Part shown: positions 54,001-63,569 of the stretch, in pieces
How positions within the stretch are numbered: position 1 is the first letter of the stretch
How the letters are laid out: every line of letters starts with the position of its first letter
DNA from: Paenibacillus sp. HW567
GTDB lineage: Bacteria; Bacillota; Bacilli; Paenibacillales; Paenibacillaceae
DNA: 64,000 bases
Direction: 5' to 3'
NCBI RefSeq assembly: GCF_000374185.1
Contig: NZ_KB910518.1
Span: 1,668,546 to 1,732,545, forward strand
Position numbers and translations under genes: made by a program
Notes under the pieces: model-generated
What the model saw: the letters and a program-made list of their open reading frames with translations, nothing else
What the model was told of the DNA's origin: nothing
The model's database searches: none

Positions 54001-54870
54001 ATGAAACCGTACCGCATACCCCAACTGGCTAAACCTTACACCGACTATGATATGATTCAGCGGCATGCGGAATTGCCGCCGTTTTCAGACGGGCGGGGTC
54101 ATTTGTTATATATTTTTCTTAACCACAGTTCTTCTGCCGGTCCGCAGAATGGAGAGCTGTTTACACTTGTAACCGGGCTTGTGCAGCTTGGACTGGATAC
54201 CCATGAGAGTATCGACCGGTCGCAGGATGAGCCGGGGGATGATCCTATGCGGTCCCGTCAGCTCAAGGTGCTGGCCGGAGATTACTTCAGTAGCTGGTTC
54301 TACCACTTGCTGGCAAAGCGCGGGCAGATCGAGATGGTGGGCGTTCTAAGCACAGCCATAGCAGACTTTAATGTAATGAAATCCCATTTGTACAGCAAAA
54401 TGAAAGGGATGCTCCTATCGGCAGAACAATACCTGCGCCACACGGTACAGCTCAATATGAGGCTGTTTCTTTCTTTTACACCGATGATTGAGGATTCGCT
54501 TGCAGAGCTGTGGGAGATGCTGCTGGCCGAATTCAGCCAGTGTGAGACCGCTCTTCTGGAGCTGCGGCGCGGCTCGGATGCGGGAAGCGCCACCCAGGGC
54601 TATTGCTACTGGAAAGTGTTGGAAACCTCAACAGAAGATGAACGCCGGCTGCTCCTGGAGCAGGACCTTGATCTCAAGGATTGGAAGAAGCTGAAGCTAA
54701 AATCTAAATGTGACTCCCTGCTGATGGACAAACTGCACGGGTCGCTCCAGTCTATACAGGGACTGCTGCAAGGCGTTAAGGATGAGAACCTGATCAGCGA
54801 GCTTAGCGCTGCGCTTGACCGCCTTCTCCTGCAGATGAAAATTTCCGGACAAGCTGCTGTGGAGGGTTAG
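54001..54870 (+). CDS. hepS: Heptaprenyl diphosphate synthase component I
   Basis: Small non-catalytic subunit that pairs with HepT to make the C35 side chain of menaquinone. Conserved features are ELFTLVTGLVQLGLDTHE, SRQLKVLAGDYFSSWFYHLLA and ATAIADFN. ATG 54001 follows CGGAGG; an in-frame GTG at 53917 lies far upstream. The 289-residue length is slightly above the usual. Start of the menaquinone gene run hepS-menG-ubiA-ubiX-mqnA-hepT. Confidence 0.9.
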   Translation: MKPYRIPQLAKPYTDYDMIQRHAELPPFSDGRGHLLYIFLNHSSSAGPQNGELFTLVTGLVQLGLDTHESIDRSQDEPGDDPMRSRQLKVLAGDYFSSWFYHLLAKRGQIEMVGVLSTAIADFNVMKSHLYSKMKGMLLSAEQYLRHTVQLNMRLFLSFTPMIEDSLAELWEMLLAEFSQCETALLELRRGSDAGSATQGYCYWKVLETSTEDERRLLLEQDLDLKDWKKLKLKSKCDSLLMDKLHGSLQSIQGLLQGVKDENLISELSAALDRLLLQMKISGQAAVEG

Positions 54871-54872
54871 GA

Positions 54873-55625
54873 ATGACTATAGAGAAAACTACAACAATAG
54901 GTGATAAAGACATCAAACCTAAGGAACAATTTGTGCATTCCGTATTTGAGAGCATTGCCGGCAAATACGATATCATGAACGACATTCTGAGCTTTCGCCG
55001 CCACAAAGCCTGGCGCAAGTTCACTATGCGCAAGATGGCAATGAAGCGCGGAGATTCAGCGGTTGATTTATGCTGCGGCACCTGCGACTGGAGCATCGCC
55101 CTCGCTGATGCAAGCAAGACCGGCAACGTGATAGGGCTTGATTTCAGCGCAGGGATGCTGGAGGTCGGCCGCCGCAAGGTGGAGGCGCGGAATCTTCAGG
55201 ACCGCATCTCTTTAGTGCAGGGCAATGCCATGCAACTGCCGTTCGGTGACAATTCCTTCGACTATGCAACGATAGGCTTCGGGCTTCGCAATGTGCCAGA
55301 CCCCGTTCAGGTGCTGAATGAAATGAAGCGTGTGGTGAAGCCGGGGGGAATGGTTGTCTGCCTGGAGCTGTCCAAACCGATGAAGCAGCCGTTCAAAGGC
55401 ATCTATTATTTTTATTTCCAGCGTGTGCTTCCGCTGCTTGGCAAATTGTTTGCCAAACGCTATGAGCAATATAAATGGCTTCCCGAATCACTGGCCCTGT
55501 TCCCGGACAGAGAGCAGCTTGAGGTGATCTTCCGTGAAACCGGACTGCAAAAAGTGGAATCCTTCCCCTTGACCGGAGGCATCGCGGCACTACACATTGG
55601 GCTCAAGGAGAACGCAAATGTTTAA
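54873..55625 (+). CDS. menG: Demethylmenaquinone methyltransferase
   Basis: SAM-dependent methyltransferase for the last step of menaquinone synthesis. UbiE/MenG motifs: YDIMNDILSFRRHKAWR, the SAM site VDLCCGTCDWSIALA, and YATIGFGLRNVPD. The 250-residue length is normal. It starts two bases after hepS. Confidence 0.95.
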   Translation: MTIEKTTTIGDKDIKPKEQFVHSVFESIAGKYDIMNDILSFRRHKAWRKFTMRKMAMKRGDSAVDLCCGTCDWSIALADASKTGNVIGLDFSAGMLEVGRRKVEARNLQDRISLVQGNAMQLPFGDNSFDYATIGFGLRNVPDPVQVLNEMKRVVKPGGMVVCLELSKPMKQPFKGIYYFYFQRVLPLLGKLFAKRYEQYKWLPESLALFPDREQLEVIFRETGLQKVESFPLTGGIAALHIGLKENANV

Positions 55626-56493
55626 GAAAATCGGCATCTTTCTTCAAATGATCAAGTTTGAGCATACAGTTTTTGCATTACCTTTCGCATTTATGGGCGC
55701 ATTGCTCGGTTCAGTTGTTATGTCCCACTCTTTGCCCTCCTGGGGGCAGATCGGCTGGATTGTGGTCGCCATGTTCGGCGCACGCAGCGCGGCTATGGGG
55801 CTGAACCGGCTGATCGACCGGATCAGTGACGCCAAGAATCCCCGCACAGCGGGAAGAGCGATTCCGGCAGGATTGCTCAAGGTTGGAGAAGTTTCTCTGT
55901 TTATCGCGTTTTCATTCTTTTTGCTGTTCTGGGCGGCCTTTAAACTGAATCCTTTGTCAGCGAAGCTGCTGCCAATCGCCGTCTTTCTTCTTGTTTTTTA
56001 TTCCTTCACCAAACGATTTACCTGGGCCTGCCATCTGATTCTGGGGCTAACCATCGCTCTGGCTCCGCTGGGGGGCTGGGTTGCCGTAACAGGAACAGTG
56101 GACTCTGTGGCTATGGTATTCTATTTCACCATCGTATTCTGGACGGCAGGCTTCGATATCATTTACTCATGTCAGGATGTTGAGTTTGATAAGAAGGAAG
56201 GCCTTTATTCCATTCCTGTCCGCTTTGGAGTTGCGGGTGCGCTAACTATTGCTAAGGTGTTCCACATTCTAACGGGAATCGGCTTTGTCTCGCTGCTCTT
56301 TTTGACCGACCTGAGCTGGTGGTATGTGGCAGGAATGATCATAGCCTATATCATCCTTTTTTATGAGCATCATATTGTATCTCCAAGTGATCTCAGCCGG
56401 CTGCAGACAGCCTTCTTCACGATGAATGGCGTGCTGAGCATTGTCGTATTCTCGTTCACTCTGATTGACCTGGTGGTGCAGTATTACAAATGA
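55618..56493 (+). CDS. mqnP: UbiA-family prenyltransferase (MqnP-like)
   Basis: Membrane prenyltransferase of 291 residues with about nine helices. The first Asp-rich motif is NRLIDRISDAKNPRTAGRAI and the second is YSCQDVEFDKKEGLYSIP. Standing beside mqnA and a ubiX homologue it is probably the futalosine-pathway enzyme that prenylates 1,4-dihydroxy-6-naphthoate, rather than MenA. ATG 55618 follows CAAGGAG; 8 bases overlap menG. Confidence 0.85.
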   Translation: MFKKIGIFLQMIKFEHTVFALPFAFMGALLGSVVMSHSLPSWGQIGWIVVAMFGARSAAMGLNRLIDRISDAKNPRTAGRAIPAGLLKVGEVSLFIAFSFFLLFWAAFKLNPLSAKLLPIAVFLLVFYSFTKRFTWACHLILGLTIALAPLGGWVAVTGTVDSVAMVFYFTIVFWTAGFDIIYSCQDVEFDKKEGLYSIPVRFGVAGALTIAKVFHILTGIGFVSLLFLTDLSWWYVAGMIIAYIILFYEHHIVSPSDLSRLQTAFFTMNGVLSIVVFSFTLIDLVVQYYK

Positions 56494-57098
56494 CAGAACG
56501 AAGTCCGAAACAATTCGTGGTGGGCATTACCGGTGCGAGCGGGAGCATTTACGGCGTCCGATTGATAGAAAGTCTGCTCTCGCTCGGCCATTCGGTTCAT
56601 TTGGTGATCAGCAGTGCGGGCTGGCGCGTGTTCAAAGAAGAGCTGGGCTTTGCCGTCACAGACCGGGAAGGCTTTTTGAACGAACAGTTCAGGGGCTATC
56701 CCGGTTCTCTTCATTATCACCCTGCTGCTGATATCGGGGCATCCATTGCCAGCGGCTCCTTCCGCACGGAGGGAATGATCATTATGCCATGCTCGATGGG
56801 AACCCTGTCTGCAGTGGCGCACGGAAGCTCCGATAATCTGATGACGCGCGCTGCGGATGTAATGCTGAAGGAAGGACGTCCGCTTGTGCTGGTGCCCCGC
56901 GAGACGCCGCTTCATGCGATTCATTTGGAGAATATGCTGAAGCTCTCCCGGCTCGGGGTGAAAATTATTCCGGCGATGCCCGCATTTTATTTTGGCCCGA
57001 CATCTGTAGATGATTTGATCAACTTTATGGTGGGCAAGGTGCTGGACAGCTTGAATATCGAGCATACGTTATTTCGCAGATGGGGGGAAGAGGCATGA
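56490..57098 (+). CDS. ubiX: UbiX-family flavin prenyltransferase
   Basis: Makes prenylated FMN, the cofactor of UbiD-type decarboxylases. GITGASGSIYGVRL is the flavin-binding start; the PCSMGTLSAVAHG and LVPRETPLHAIHLENM blocks are intact. The 202-residue length is normal. It overlaps the prenyltransferase gene by 4 bases. In the futalosine pathway a UbiD/UbiX pair removes the carboxyl group from the prenylated naphthoate; no ubiD-type gene is in this window. Confidence 0.92.
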   Translation: MTERSPKQFVVGITGASGSIYGVRLIESLLSLGHSVHLVISSAGWRVFKEELGFAVTDREGFLNEQFRGYPGSLHYHPAADIGASIASGSFRTEGMIIMPCSMGTLSAVAHGSSDNLMTRAADVMLKEGRPLVLVPRETPLHAIHLENMLKLSRLGVKIIPAMPAFYFGPTSVDDLINFMVGKVLDSLNIEHTLFRRWGEEA

Positions 57099-57955
57099 GC
57101 CGCCCGGAATATACCGTTATCGGTAAAATTAGTTACACCAACTCATGGCCGGTATTTCACAATTTCGATCCTTCTTTGCTGAAGTACCCGGCGAAGATGG
57201 TGAGTGAAGTGCCTGCCTTTCTTAACCAGGGCATGGCGGAGGGCAGCATTCATGTAGGCGCTTTGTCTTCCTTCGCTTATGCCGCTGCCAGCGACCGGCT
57301 GCTGCTGCTGCCGGATTTGTCGGTCAGCGCCGACGGTCCGGTGAAATCCATTCTGTTATTTTCGCGGAAGCCGCTGGAACAGATTTCCTCAGGCCGGATT
57401 GCCGTAACGAACACCTCCGCGACCTCGGTCAATCTGCTGAAAGTATTGATGGAAAAGGCGTTTGGCGGCAAACCGGAGTACGTCAGCGCCGCTCCTGATC
57501 TGGATTCGATGATGGCTCAGGCTGATGCCTGTCTGCTCATCGGCGACAATGCGATCAGAGCCTCATGGCAGAATCAGGGCTATATCGTTACCGATCTCGG
57601 CCAGCTCTGGAAGGAGTGGACAGGCCTAAGCATGACTTTTGCCGTCTGGGCAGTGAACCGTGAGGCTGTGAAGGATAAACCGCAGGCGATAGCCGAGATT
57701 GCCGAAGCTTTTGTAGAGAGCAAGAGACGCGGCCAACACGATTTGGCACCCATTATCCGTGAGGCGTGCAGGGTTATCGGGGGAACGGCAGCCTATTGGG
57801 ACGGATACTTTCGTAATTTGAGTTATGACTTTGGGGAAAGGCAGCAGGAAGGTCTGAACCTCTATTTCCGCTATGCCTATGAATTGGGCCTGCTGCCGCA
57901 GGAAGTGAAGATGGAGCTTTGGAGCCACAATCTGCTGACACGGGTGAAAGAATGA
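57095..57955 (+). CDS. mqnA: Chorismate dehydratase MqnA
   Basis: First enzyme of the futalosine route to menaquinone: chorismate to 3-enolpyruvyl-benzoate. The family start IGKISYTNSWPVFHNF, then VGALSSFAYAA and LLIGDNAIRA are clear in this 286-residue solute-binding-protein-like fold. ATG 57095 overlaps the ubiX stop by 4 bases; an upstream ATG at 57080 is inside the ribosome binding region. Its presence implies the futalosine rather than the classical Men pathway. Confidence 0.9.
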   Translation: MSRPEYTVIGKISYTNSWPVFHNFDPSLLKYPAKMVSEVPAFLNQGMAEGSIHVGALSSFAYAAASDRLLLLPDLSVSADGPVKSILLFSRKPLEQISSGRIAVTNTSATSVNLLKVLMEKAFGGKPEYVSAAPDLDSMMAQADACLLIGDNAIRASWQNQGYIVTDLGQLWKEWTGLSMTFAVWAVNREAVKDKPQAIAEIAEAFVESKRRGQHDLAPIIREACRVIGGTAAYWDGYFRNLSYDFGERQQEGLNLYFRYAYELGLLPQEVKMELWSHNLLTRVKE

Positions 57956-58920
57956 AACGAATCCAAATGTTCGGCATGCTTAACAAGGATATGGATCAGA
58001 TTGAAAAGGAGCTGTACCGCAGTGTGCAGGGGGACGACGCTTTGCTGACCGAGACCTCCCTTCATCTGCTGAAGGCAGGCGGCAAAAGGCTCCGTCCTGT
58101 ATTTGTGCTGATGGGCGGCAAATTTGGGCAATACGATCTGGAGAAAATGAAGCGTGTGGCGATTCCGCTTGAGCTTATTCACAGCGCTTCCCTCGTTCAT
58201 GATGATGTAATCGACGATGCGGAGCTGCGGCGCGGCGAGCCCACTGTCAAAGCGAAGTGGGGCGACAAAATCGCCATGTATACCGGTGACTATATTTATG
58301 CGAAGGCACTGGTTATGACCACAGAACTGAAAAATCCCCGGATACACCAGATTCTCTCCAAAGCGATGGTGGAAATGTCAATCGGAGAGATGGAGCAGAT
58401 CCGAGACTTCTTCAATACCGAGCAGACCGTGCGCCACTACCTGCGGCGAATCCGCCGCAAAACGGCGCTGCTTATCGCTGTCAGTTGCCAGCTTGGTGCA
58501 CTGGCTGCTGACGCAGAGCCGGAGACGGCCCGGCTGCTCTATAATTACGGATATAACGTCGGCATGGCGTTCCAGATCCGTGATGATCTGCTCGATCTTT
58601 CCGGGACAGAGAAGCAAATCGGCAAACCGCCGGGCAGCGACATGCGGCAGGGCAACATCACGCTGCCCGTGATCTACAGTCTGGAGGATCAGCGGCTGCG
58701 CGGCGCACTGCTGGAGGAGCTGGCTTCCATCCGTGAAGGGCACAGCAGTGTCGGCCGGGCCATTGAGCTGATTCTCTCAGGTGAAGGCATCGCCCGCGCT
58801 GAGGAGCTGGCCTCACAGTACATAAATAAAGCGCTGACTGCGCTGGACGAGCTGCCGAGCAACCGGACGAAGCGCAATCTGCGTGACATTGCCCATTTTG
58901 TAACAGGCCGGGCCTACTAA
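57952..58920 (+). CDS. hepT: Heptaprenyl diphosphate synthase component II
   Basis: Catalytic subunit that elongates isoprenoid diphosphates to C35 with HepS. First Asp-rich motif LVHDDVIDDAELRRG and second IRDDLLDLSG with KPPGSDMRQGNITLP are intact. ATG 57952 overlaps the mqnA stop; the 322-residue length is normal. Last gene of the menaquinone run. Confidence 0.95.
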   Translation: MKRIQMFGMLNKDMDQIEKELYRSVQGDDALLTETSLHLLKAGGKRLRPVFVLMGGKFGQYDLEKMKRVAIPLELIHSASLVHDDVIDDAELRRGEPTVKAKWGDKIAMYTGDYIYAKALVMTTELKNPRIHQILSKAMVEMSIGEMEQIRDFFNTEQTVRHYLRRIRRKTALLIAVSCQLGALAADAEPETARLLYNYGYNVGMAFQIRDDLLDLSGTEKQIGKPPGSDMRQGNITLPVIYSLEDQRLRGALLEELASIREGHSSVGRAIELILSGEGIARAEELASQYINKALTALDELPSNRTKRNLRDIAHFVTGRAY

Positions 58921-59043
58921 GCTTCCAAGGGTTCAAAATTTAAGCGTTCACAGATGGCAAGGTTTCTGATACTATCAGAAAAACAGCTTATTTTTCAAAA
59001 GATAAGCATTTATATGTTTCACACTATAAGTTATCCTTCTCTT

Positions 59044-59097
59044 TCTCGCTGAAACGGATACCGTCCTTTTGAAGGACGGCGTAGCCGTTTCTACTTG
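59044..59097. repeat. Dispersed palindromic repeat, copy 2
   Basis: Begins TCTCGCTGAAACGGATAC and ends CGTTTCTACTTG; matches 38691-38743. CCGTCC pairs with GGACGG around TTTTGAA, and CGGATAC pairs with GTAGCCG with one mismatch. It lies between hepT and ndk. Confidence 0.7.
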
Positions 59098-59128
59098 TTC
59101 GGAACAATAAAAAATGGAGAGTGACTCT

Positions 59129-59572
59129 ATGGAGAAAACGTATCTGATGATCAAGCCGGATGGAGTGCAGCGCGGATTGATCGGGCGGATCGTCGCCCGT
59201 TTGGAGGACAAGGGGTTTAAGCTGGTTGCCGCAAAGCTGATTACGGTTACAGAAGCGCAAGCGAAGAGACATTATGCAGAGCATGAGGGTAAAGATTTCT
59301 TTCCGGAATTGGTGGGGTTCATTACCTCCGGTCCTGTATTTGCCATGGTGTGGGAAGGTGATGATGTCGTGGCGTTATCCCGCTTGCTGATCGGTAAAAC
59401 CAAGGTAGGGGAAGCCCTGCCGGGTACAATCCGCGGAGATTTTGCCAGTCATACGCCGCTTAACCTGATCCACGGTTCGGACTCTACGGAAAGCGCAGAA
59501 CGCGAGATTGCGAATTTCTTCGCTCCGGCTGAATTGGCAGATTACAATAAAGACATCGCAGCCTGGATATAG
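59129..59572 (+). CDS. ndk: Nucleoside diphosphate kinase
   Basis: Transfers phosphate between nucleoside tri- and diphosphates. [17 protein letters not shown] is the start and the catalytic His lies in [11 protein letters not shown] 59129 follows GGAGAGTGA; a frame starting at 59114 is less likely. The 147-residue length is normal. B. subtilis has the same hepT-ndk-cheR order. Confidence 0.96.
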   Translation: MEKTYLMIKPDGVQRGLIGRIVARLEDKGFKLVAAKLITVTEAQAKRHYAEHEGKDFFPELVGFITSGPVFAMVWEGDDVVALSRLLIGKTKVGEALPGTIRGDFASHTPLNLIHGSDSTESAEREIANFFAPAELADYNKDIAAWI

Positions 59573-59599
59573 CAGCCGGGCGGGAAGCAGGGGAGTAAT

Positions 59600-60406
59600 A
59601 TGGCTGAAAGAGATGAAGTATCGACGATTGCGGACCCGGATTACACCGGTTTTATTCATAATGTCAACAAAAGCACCGGAATTGATCTGTCTCAATACAA
59701 AGAAGCACAAATGAAGCGACGGCTAACTACGCTGCGGACAAAGAACGGTTATAATTCTTTTAGTGATTTTTTTGCCGCGATGATGAAGGATAAGGCGTTA
59801 TTCTATGAATTTCTGGACCGCATGACCATCAATGTCTCGGAGTTCTGGCGCAACCCTAACCGATGGGAGGTGCTGCGCGATGTTATTCTGCCCGAACTGC
59901 AGCGCTCAGGCCGCAGGCTGAAGCTCTGGAGCGCCGCCTGTTCAACCGGTGAAGAGCCTTATACGCTGGCGATGATCCTGTCTGACAAAAATATTCTGGC
60001 GCAGACCGGGATTCTGGCAACAGACATTGATGACGGCGCACTGGCCAAAGCGAAGCAGGGACTCTATCTGGAGCGCTCTCTTAAAGATGTGCCAAAAGAT
60101 GTGGCCGAACGTTATTTTGCACCCGAAGGACCGGTGTTCAAGGTCAATGAAGGGTTGAAGAAAAATATTGATTTCCGCAAGCAAAACCTGCTGCTGGACA
60201 AGTTCGATGACGGCTTCGACTTGATTATCTGCCGCAATGTGATGATCTATTTTACGGAAGAGGCCAAGAATAAGCTATATCACAAGTTCTCGGCAAGCCT
60301 GCGTCCGGGCGGGTATTTGTTCGTGGGCAGCACCGAGCAGATCTTCACACCGGCACAGTATAATTTCGAGTCCACGGAAACCTTTTTCTATCGGAAGAAA
60401 TCATAA
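59600..60406 (+). CDS. cheR: Chemotaxis methyltransferase CheR
   Basis: Methylates glutamates of chemoreceptors with SAM. An N-terminal helical domain (MKRRLTTLRTKNGYNSFSDF region) precedes the SAM domain with LWSAACSTGEEPYTLAM, ATDIDDGALAKAKQGLY and ICRNVMIYF. The 268-residue length is normal. CAGGGGAG precedes the ATG. It could act on the sensorless receptor at 26.8-28.0 kb. Confidence 0.94.
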   Translation: MAERDEVSTIADPDYTGFIHNVNKSTGIDLSQYKEAQMKRRLTTLRTKNGYNSFSDFFAAMMKDKALFYEFLDRMTINVSEFWRNPNRWEVLRDVILPELQRSGRRLKLWSAACSTGEEPYTLAMILSDKNILAQTGILATDIDDGALAKAKQGLYLERSLKDVPKDVAERYFAPEGPVFKVNEGLKKNIDFRKQNLLLDKFDDGFDLIICRNVMIYFTEEAKNKLYHKFSASLRPGGYLFVGSTEQIFTPAQYNFESTETFFYRKKS

Positions 60407-60520
60407 ATCCGTATTCTTGCCCCACAGGCTTACCGTATGCCGCTACGTATACTTTTGTATATTTTCAGTGATACTGAAAGTAGATTAGATTACGTGCCAT
60501 GCGAAAGGTCGTTAATTCAG

Positions 60521-60682
60521 ATGGACAAAAGCAAGGTCATTGAGGCTTACAAGCGGGGCTTTCTGACAATCCGCGAATGCGGGCAAATCCTTGGTATGGA
60601 AGAACGGCAGCTCCAGCGGCTGCTTGCGATTGAGGAGAGCAAGGCAGACTTTCATCCACCGAGCCGGCGGATCGGCGGATGA
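60521..60682 (+). CDS. Small HTH-like hypothetical protein
   Basis: A 53-residue frame, MDKSKVIEAYKRGFLTIREC onward, resembling a short helix-turn-helix (AYKRGFLTIRECGQILGM). The ribosome binding site is weak (AAAGG 14 bases before). A longer frame from 60437 looks unlikely. It is followed by a terminator. Function unknown; plausible small regulator. Confidence 0.5.
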   Translation: MDKSKVIEAYKRGFLTIRECGQILGMEERQLQRLLAIEESKADFHPPSRRIGG

Positions 60683-60708
60683 CTGGAGTTTTTGCCCGGG
60701 GCACACAG

Positions 60709-60753
60709 CAGCGCCGTCTTTACTCGAAAGAGTAGGGGCGGCGCTGTTCTTTT
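60709..60753 (+). terminator. Intrinsic terminator before aroC
   Basis: CAGCGCCG (60709-60716) pairs with CGGCGCTG (60739-60746), inner CTC/GAG arms, then TTCTTTT. Confidence 0.88.
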
Positions 60754-60880
60754 ACAGGCGGGTGTCACTTAATTGAGCCGTATCCCTTTCTTGTCAAAGC
60801 CGATTCGCTATACTATAATGAGCAAAGACATTTAACATTTTAGCGGTTTACAGTTTAAAAGTGTGAAGGGGGAACGCAGC

Positions 60881-62050
60881 ATGAGTTTACGCTATTTGAC
60901 AGCGGGGGAGACGCACGGTCCCCAGCTTACAGCTATTATTGAAGGACTGCCCAGCAATTTGACACTGAATTTCGAAGAGTTGAATTTTCAGCTCCAGCGC
61001 CGGCAAAAAGGGTACGGACGCGGACGCCGGATGCAGATTGAGAAGGATACCGCACAGATCGTCGGCGGAGTGCGTCATGGCTTCACAACAGGGGCTCCTG
61101 TAGCACTGGTTGTTGAGAATAATGACTGGACTCACTGGAAAAATATTATGAACATCGAGCCGATTCCCGGCAGTGACGAAGAGAAGCGGCGGGGGAACCG
61201 TCCGCGTCCCGGGCATGCCGATCTGAATGGCGGATTGAAATACAATCTGACGGATCTGCGTAATGTGCTGGAGCGTTCCAGCGCGCGTGAAACAGCGGCA
61301 AGAGTAGCCGTAGGCGCGGTGGCCCGGCAGCTCCTCGCAGCGTTCGGCGTGAAGATTGCCGGACAGGTAATCCGTATCGGTGAAATTGAAGCGCCTGCGA
61401 ATGATCTTCCGATTGATGAATTGATCGCGCAGACGGAAGCATCTTCTGTGCGGGTCGTGGATAAGGAAACCGAGCAGAAGATGGAAGCTTACATAGACAA
61501 GATCAAGGAGGAAGGCGACTCCATCGGCGGCATCGTGGAATGCATCGTTGAGGGCCTTCCGGTTGGTCTGGGAAGCCATGTCCAGTCCGACCGCAAGCTG
61601 GATGGCGCCATTGCCGGAGCTGTGATGTCGATCAACGCCTTCAAAGGTGTTGAAATCGGCATCGGCTTCGAAGCAGGCAAGCTGCGCGGCTCTCAGGTCC
61701 ATGACGAGATCATGTATGAAGCTTCCCGGGGATACTACCGGGCAAGCAACCGCCTGGGTGGCTTTGAAGGCGGAATGACCAACGGCATGCCGATTGTGGT
61801 TCGCGGCGTAATGAAGCCGATTCCTACGCTGTATAAGCCGCTGCAAAGTGTCGATATCGACACGAAGGAGCCTTTCACCGCCCAGGTGGAACGTTCGGAC
61901 GCATGTGCCGTTCCGGCAGCTTGCGTTGTGCTGGAGAATGTGGTGGCCTGGGAAATCGCCAGAGCCTTCCTAGATAAGTTCGGCGGCGATTCCCTGGAAG
62001 AAATCCGGGCCAACTATGCCAGCTATCAGGCGCAATTGGAGAGCTACTAA
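60881..62050 (+). CDS. aroC: Chorismate synthase
   Basis: Last step of the shikimate pathway, using reduced [25 protein letters not shown] is the family start (given partly: [11 protein letters not shown]), with [12 protein letters not shown] and [13 protein letters not shown] following. ATG 60881 follows AGGGGGAA; GTG 60863 is too early. The 389-residue length is normal. Called aroF in B. subtilis. Starts the aro-trp unit. Confidence 0.95.
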   Translation: MSLRYLTAGETHGPQLTAIIEGLPSNLTLNFEELNFQLQRRQKGYGRGRRMQIEKDTAQIVGGVRHGFTTGAPVALVVENNDWTHWKNIMNIEPIPGSDEEKRRGNRPRPGHADLNGGLKYNLTDLRNVLERSSARETAARVAVGAVARQLLAAFGVKIAGQVIRIGEIEAPANDLPIDELIAQTEASSVRVVDKETEQKMEAYIDKIKEEGDSIGGIVECIVEGLPVGLGSHVQSDRKLDGAIAGAVMSINAFKGVEIGIGFEAGKLRGSQVHDEIMYEASRGYYRASNRLGGFEGGMTNGMPIVVRGVMKPIPTLYKPLQSVDIDTKEPFTAQVERSDACAVPAACVVLENVVAWEIARAFLDKFGGDSLEEIRANYASYQAQLESY

Positions 62051-62052
62051 TT

Positions 62053-63156
62053 ATGCGCAGCATAACAGTAAGCTTAGGTGAACGCTCCTATCCGATTCAT
62101 ATCGGCAGCGGCCTGCTGCGTGAAATCGGCGGCAGATGCGTGGAAGCGGGATTTCCGCTCCGCAGTCCAATCCTGGTTGTCAGTGACAGCGAAGTCGGCC
62201 CACGCTATCTGCCAATGGTCGAAGCTTCGCTCCGGGAGCGCGGCTACACGGTGGTTAGCCATGTTATCCCGGCAGGCGAAGCCTCCAAATCGCTGGCTGT
62301 ATATGAAGAGGTTATTACAACCGCAATTCAGGCCGGTCTGGACCGCAGCTCAGCAGTACTGGCGCTTGGAGGTGGCGTAGTGGGGGATTTGGCGGGTTTT
62401 GTAGCTGCATCCTATATGCGGGGAATAGGCTTTATTCAGATGCCCACCACTATTCTTGCCCATGACAGCAGCGTAGGCGGCAAAGTGGCGGTCAATCATC
62501 CGCTGGCGAAAAATATGATCGGAGCCTTCTATCAGCCTGCAATGGTGCTGTATGATCTGGACACCTTAAGTACACTTCCGCCGCGCCAGGTCGCTTCGGG
62601 ACTGGCTGAGGTAGTGAAGCACGGTCTGATTCTGGACCGCGAATTTGCGTACTGGTGCCGTGGGCATGCAAGTGAACTGCTTGCCCTGAACCCTGAGGCG
62701 CTCGGCTTCGCCCTGGAACGTGGCTGCGCGATTAAGGCCGCAGTGGTAGGCAATGACGAACGCGAGCACGGGCAAAGGGCAATTCTGAACCTGGGACATA
62801 CGATCGGTCATGCGATTGAGGCGGTTGGAGGGTACGGCGTATTTCTCCACGGCGAAGCCATTGCTATCGGCATGGCCGGTTCGGCGCTTCTCGCAGCTAA
62901 GCTTGGCCGCGACCAGGCGATTTATGAGGATACTGTTTCCATGCTGTCTGCACTCTCGCTGCCGGTAAGACTGCCTGCGCAGTACAGCGAGGACGAGCTG
63001 ATGGAAGCAATGATGCACGACAAGAAGTTCAAGGAAGGCAAGATGACCTTTGTCGTACCGGATTCCATCGGGGCCGTCAGCATCGTGAATGAGGTGCAGC
63101 AGAGTGCTGTGCGAGAAGTTCTCGCGCAGCTTAAGAAGGAGGGAAGCCCGTGGTGA
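62053..63156 (+). CDS. aroB: 3-dehydroquinate synthase
   Basis: Second step of the shikimate pathway, an NAD- and zinc-dependent cyclisation. ALGGGVVGDLAGFVAA and the zinc region LNLGHTIGHAIE are intact, as is FIQMPTTILAHDSSVGGK. The 367-residue length is normal. It starts two bases after aroC and overlaps aroH. Confidence 0.95.
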   Translation: MRSITVSLGERSYPIHIGSGLLREIGGRCVEAGFPLRSPILVVSDSEVGPRYLPMVEASLRERGYTVVSHVIPAGEASKSLAVYEEVITTAIQAGLDRSSAVLALGGGVVGDLAGFVAASYMRGIGFIQMPTTILAHDSSVGGKVAVNHPLAKNMIGAFYQPAMVLYDLDTLSTLPPRQVASGLAEVVKHGLILDREFAYWCRGHASELLALNPEALGFALERGCAIKAAVVGNDEREHGQRAILNLGHTIGHAIEAVGGYGVFLHGEAIAIGMAGSALLAAKLGRDQAIYEDTVSMLSALSLPVRLPAQYSEDELMEAMMHDKKFKEGKMTFVVPDSIGAVSIVNEVQQSAVREVLAQLKKEGSPW

Positions 63157-63521
63157 ACCGGGGAATACGCGGTGCTACAACCGTAGTCCATAATGAGGAA
63201 AACGAGATTTTGCGTGAGACGGTTGTGCTGCTTCGGGAGATTGTTGAGCGCAATGATGTGATCGCCGAGGATATATGCAGTGTGTGGATTACTGTAACGG
63301 GTGATTTGGATGCCACCTTTCCGGCAAGAGCCATTCGTGAGATTGAAGGCTGGGAATGGGTGCCGTTGATGTGCTCTGTAGAAATTCCTGTCAAGGGCGG
63401 GCTGCCGAAGTGCATCCGGCTGATGGTGCAGGTGAACACGGAGAAATCACAGCGGGAGATCCGCCATGTCTATCTGAATGAGGCCCAGAGGCTTCGTCCC
63501 GATCTCTCACAGAAGAAGTAA
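63150..63521 (+). CDS. aroH: Chorismate mutase AroH type
   Basis: Converts chorismate to prephenate; monofunctional trimeric form as in B. subtilis. RGIRGATTVVHNEENEIL, the EIVERNDV region and PLMCSVEIPV are recognisable; the catalytic Arg lies in the early RGIRGA region. GTG 63150 or 63153 is the start after AAGGAGGG; the gene overlaps the aroB stop. The 123-residue length is normal. Confidence 0.95.
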   Translation: MVNRGIRGATTVVHNEENEILRETVVLLREIVERNDVIAEDICSVWITVTGDLDATFPARAIREIEGWEWVPLMCSVEIPVKGGLPKCIRLMVQVNTEKSQREIRHVYLNEAQRLRPDLSQKK

Positions 63522-63539
63522 CAAATTCATTGTGCGGGG

Positions 63540-63569
63540 TTGCCATTATCTATCCCCATCATGTATAGT
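63540..63569 (+). promoter_or_regulatory. Candidate trp promoter
   Basis: TTGCCA (63540-63545), 18 bases, TATAGT (63564-63569). The start would be near 63576, just before the TRAP repeats, so the trp genes have a promoter inside the aro-trp unit, as in B. subtilis. Confidence 0.6.

Noticed and set aside
60887..61846. Minus-strand frame of 319 codons opposite aroC
   Set aside because: Shadow of chorismate synthase with no motif.
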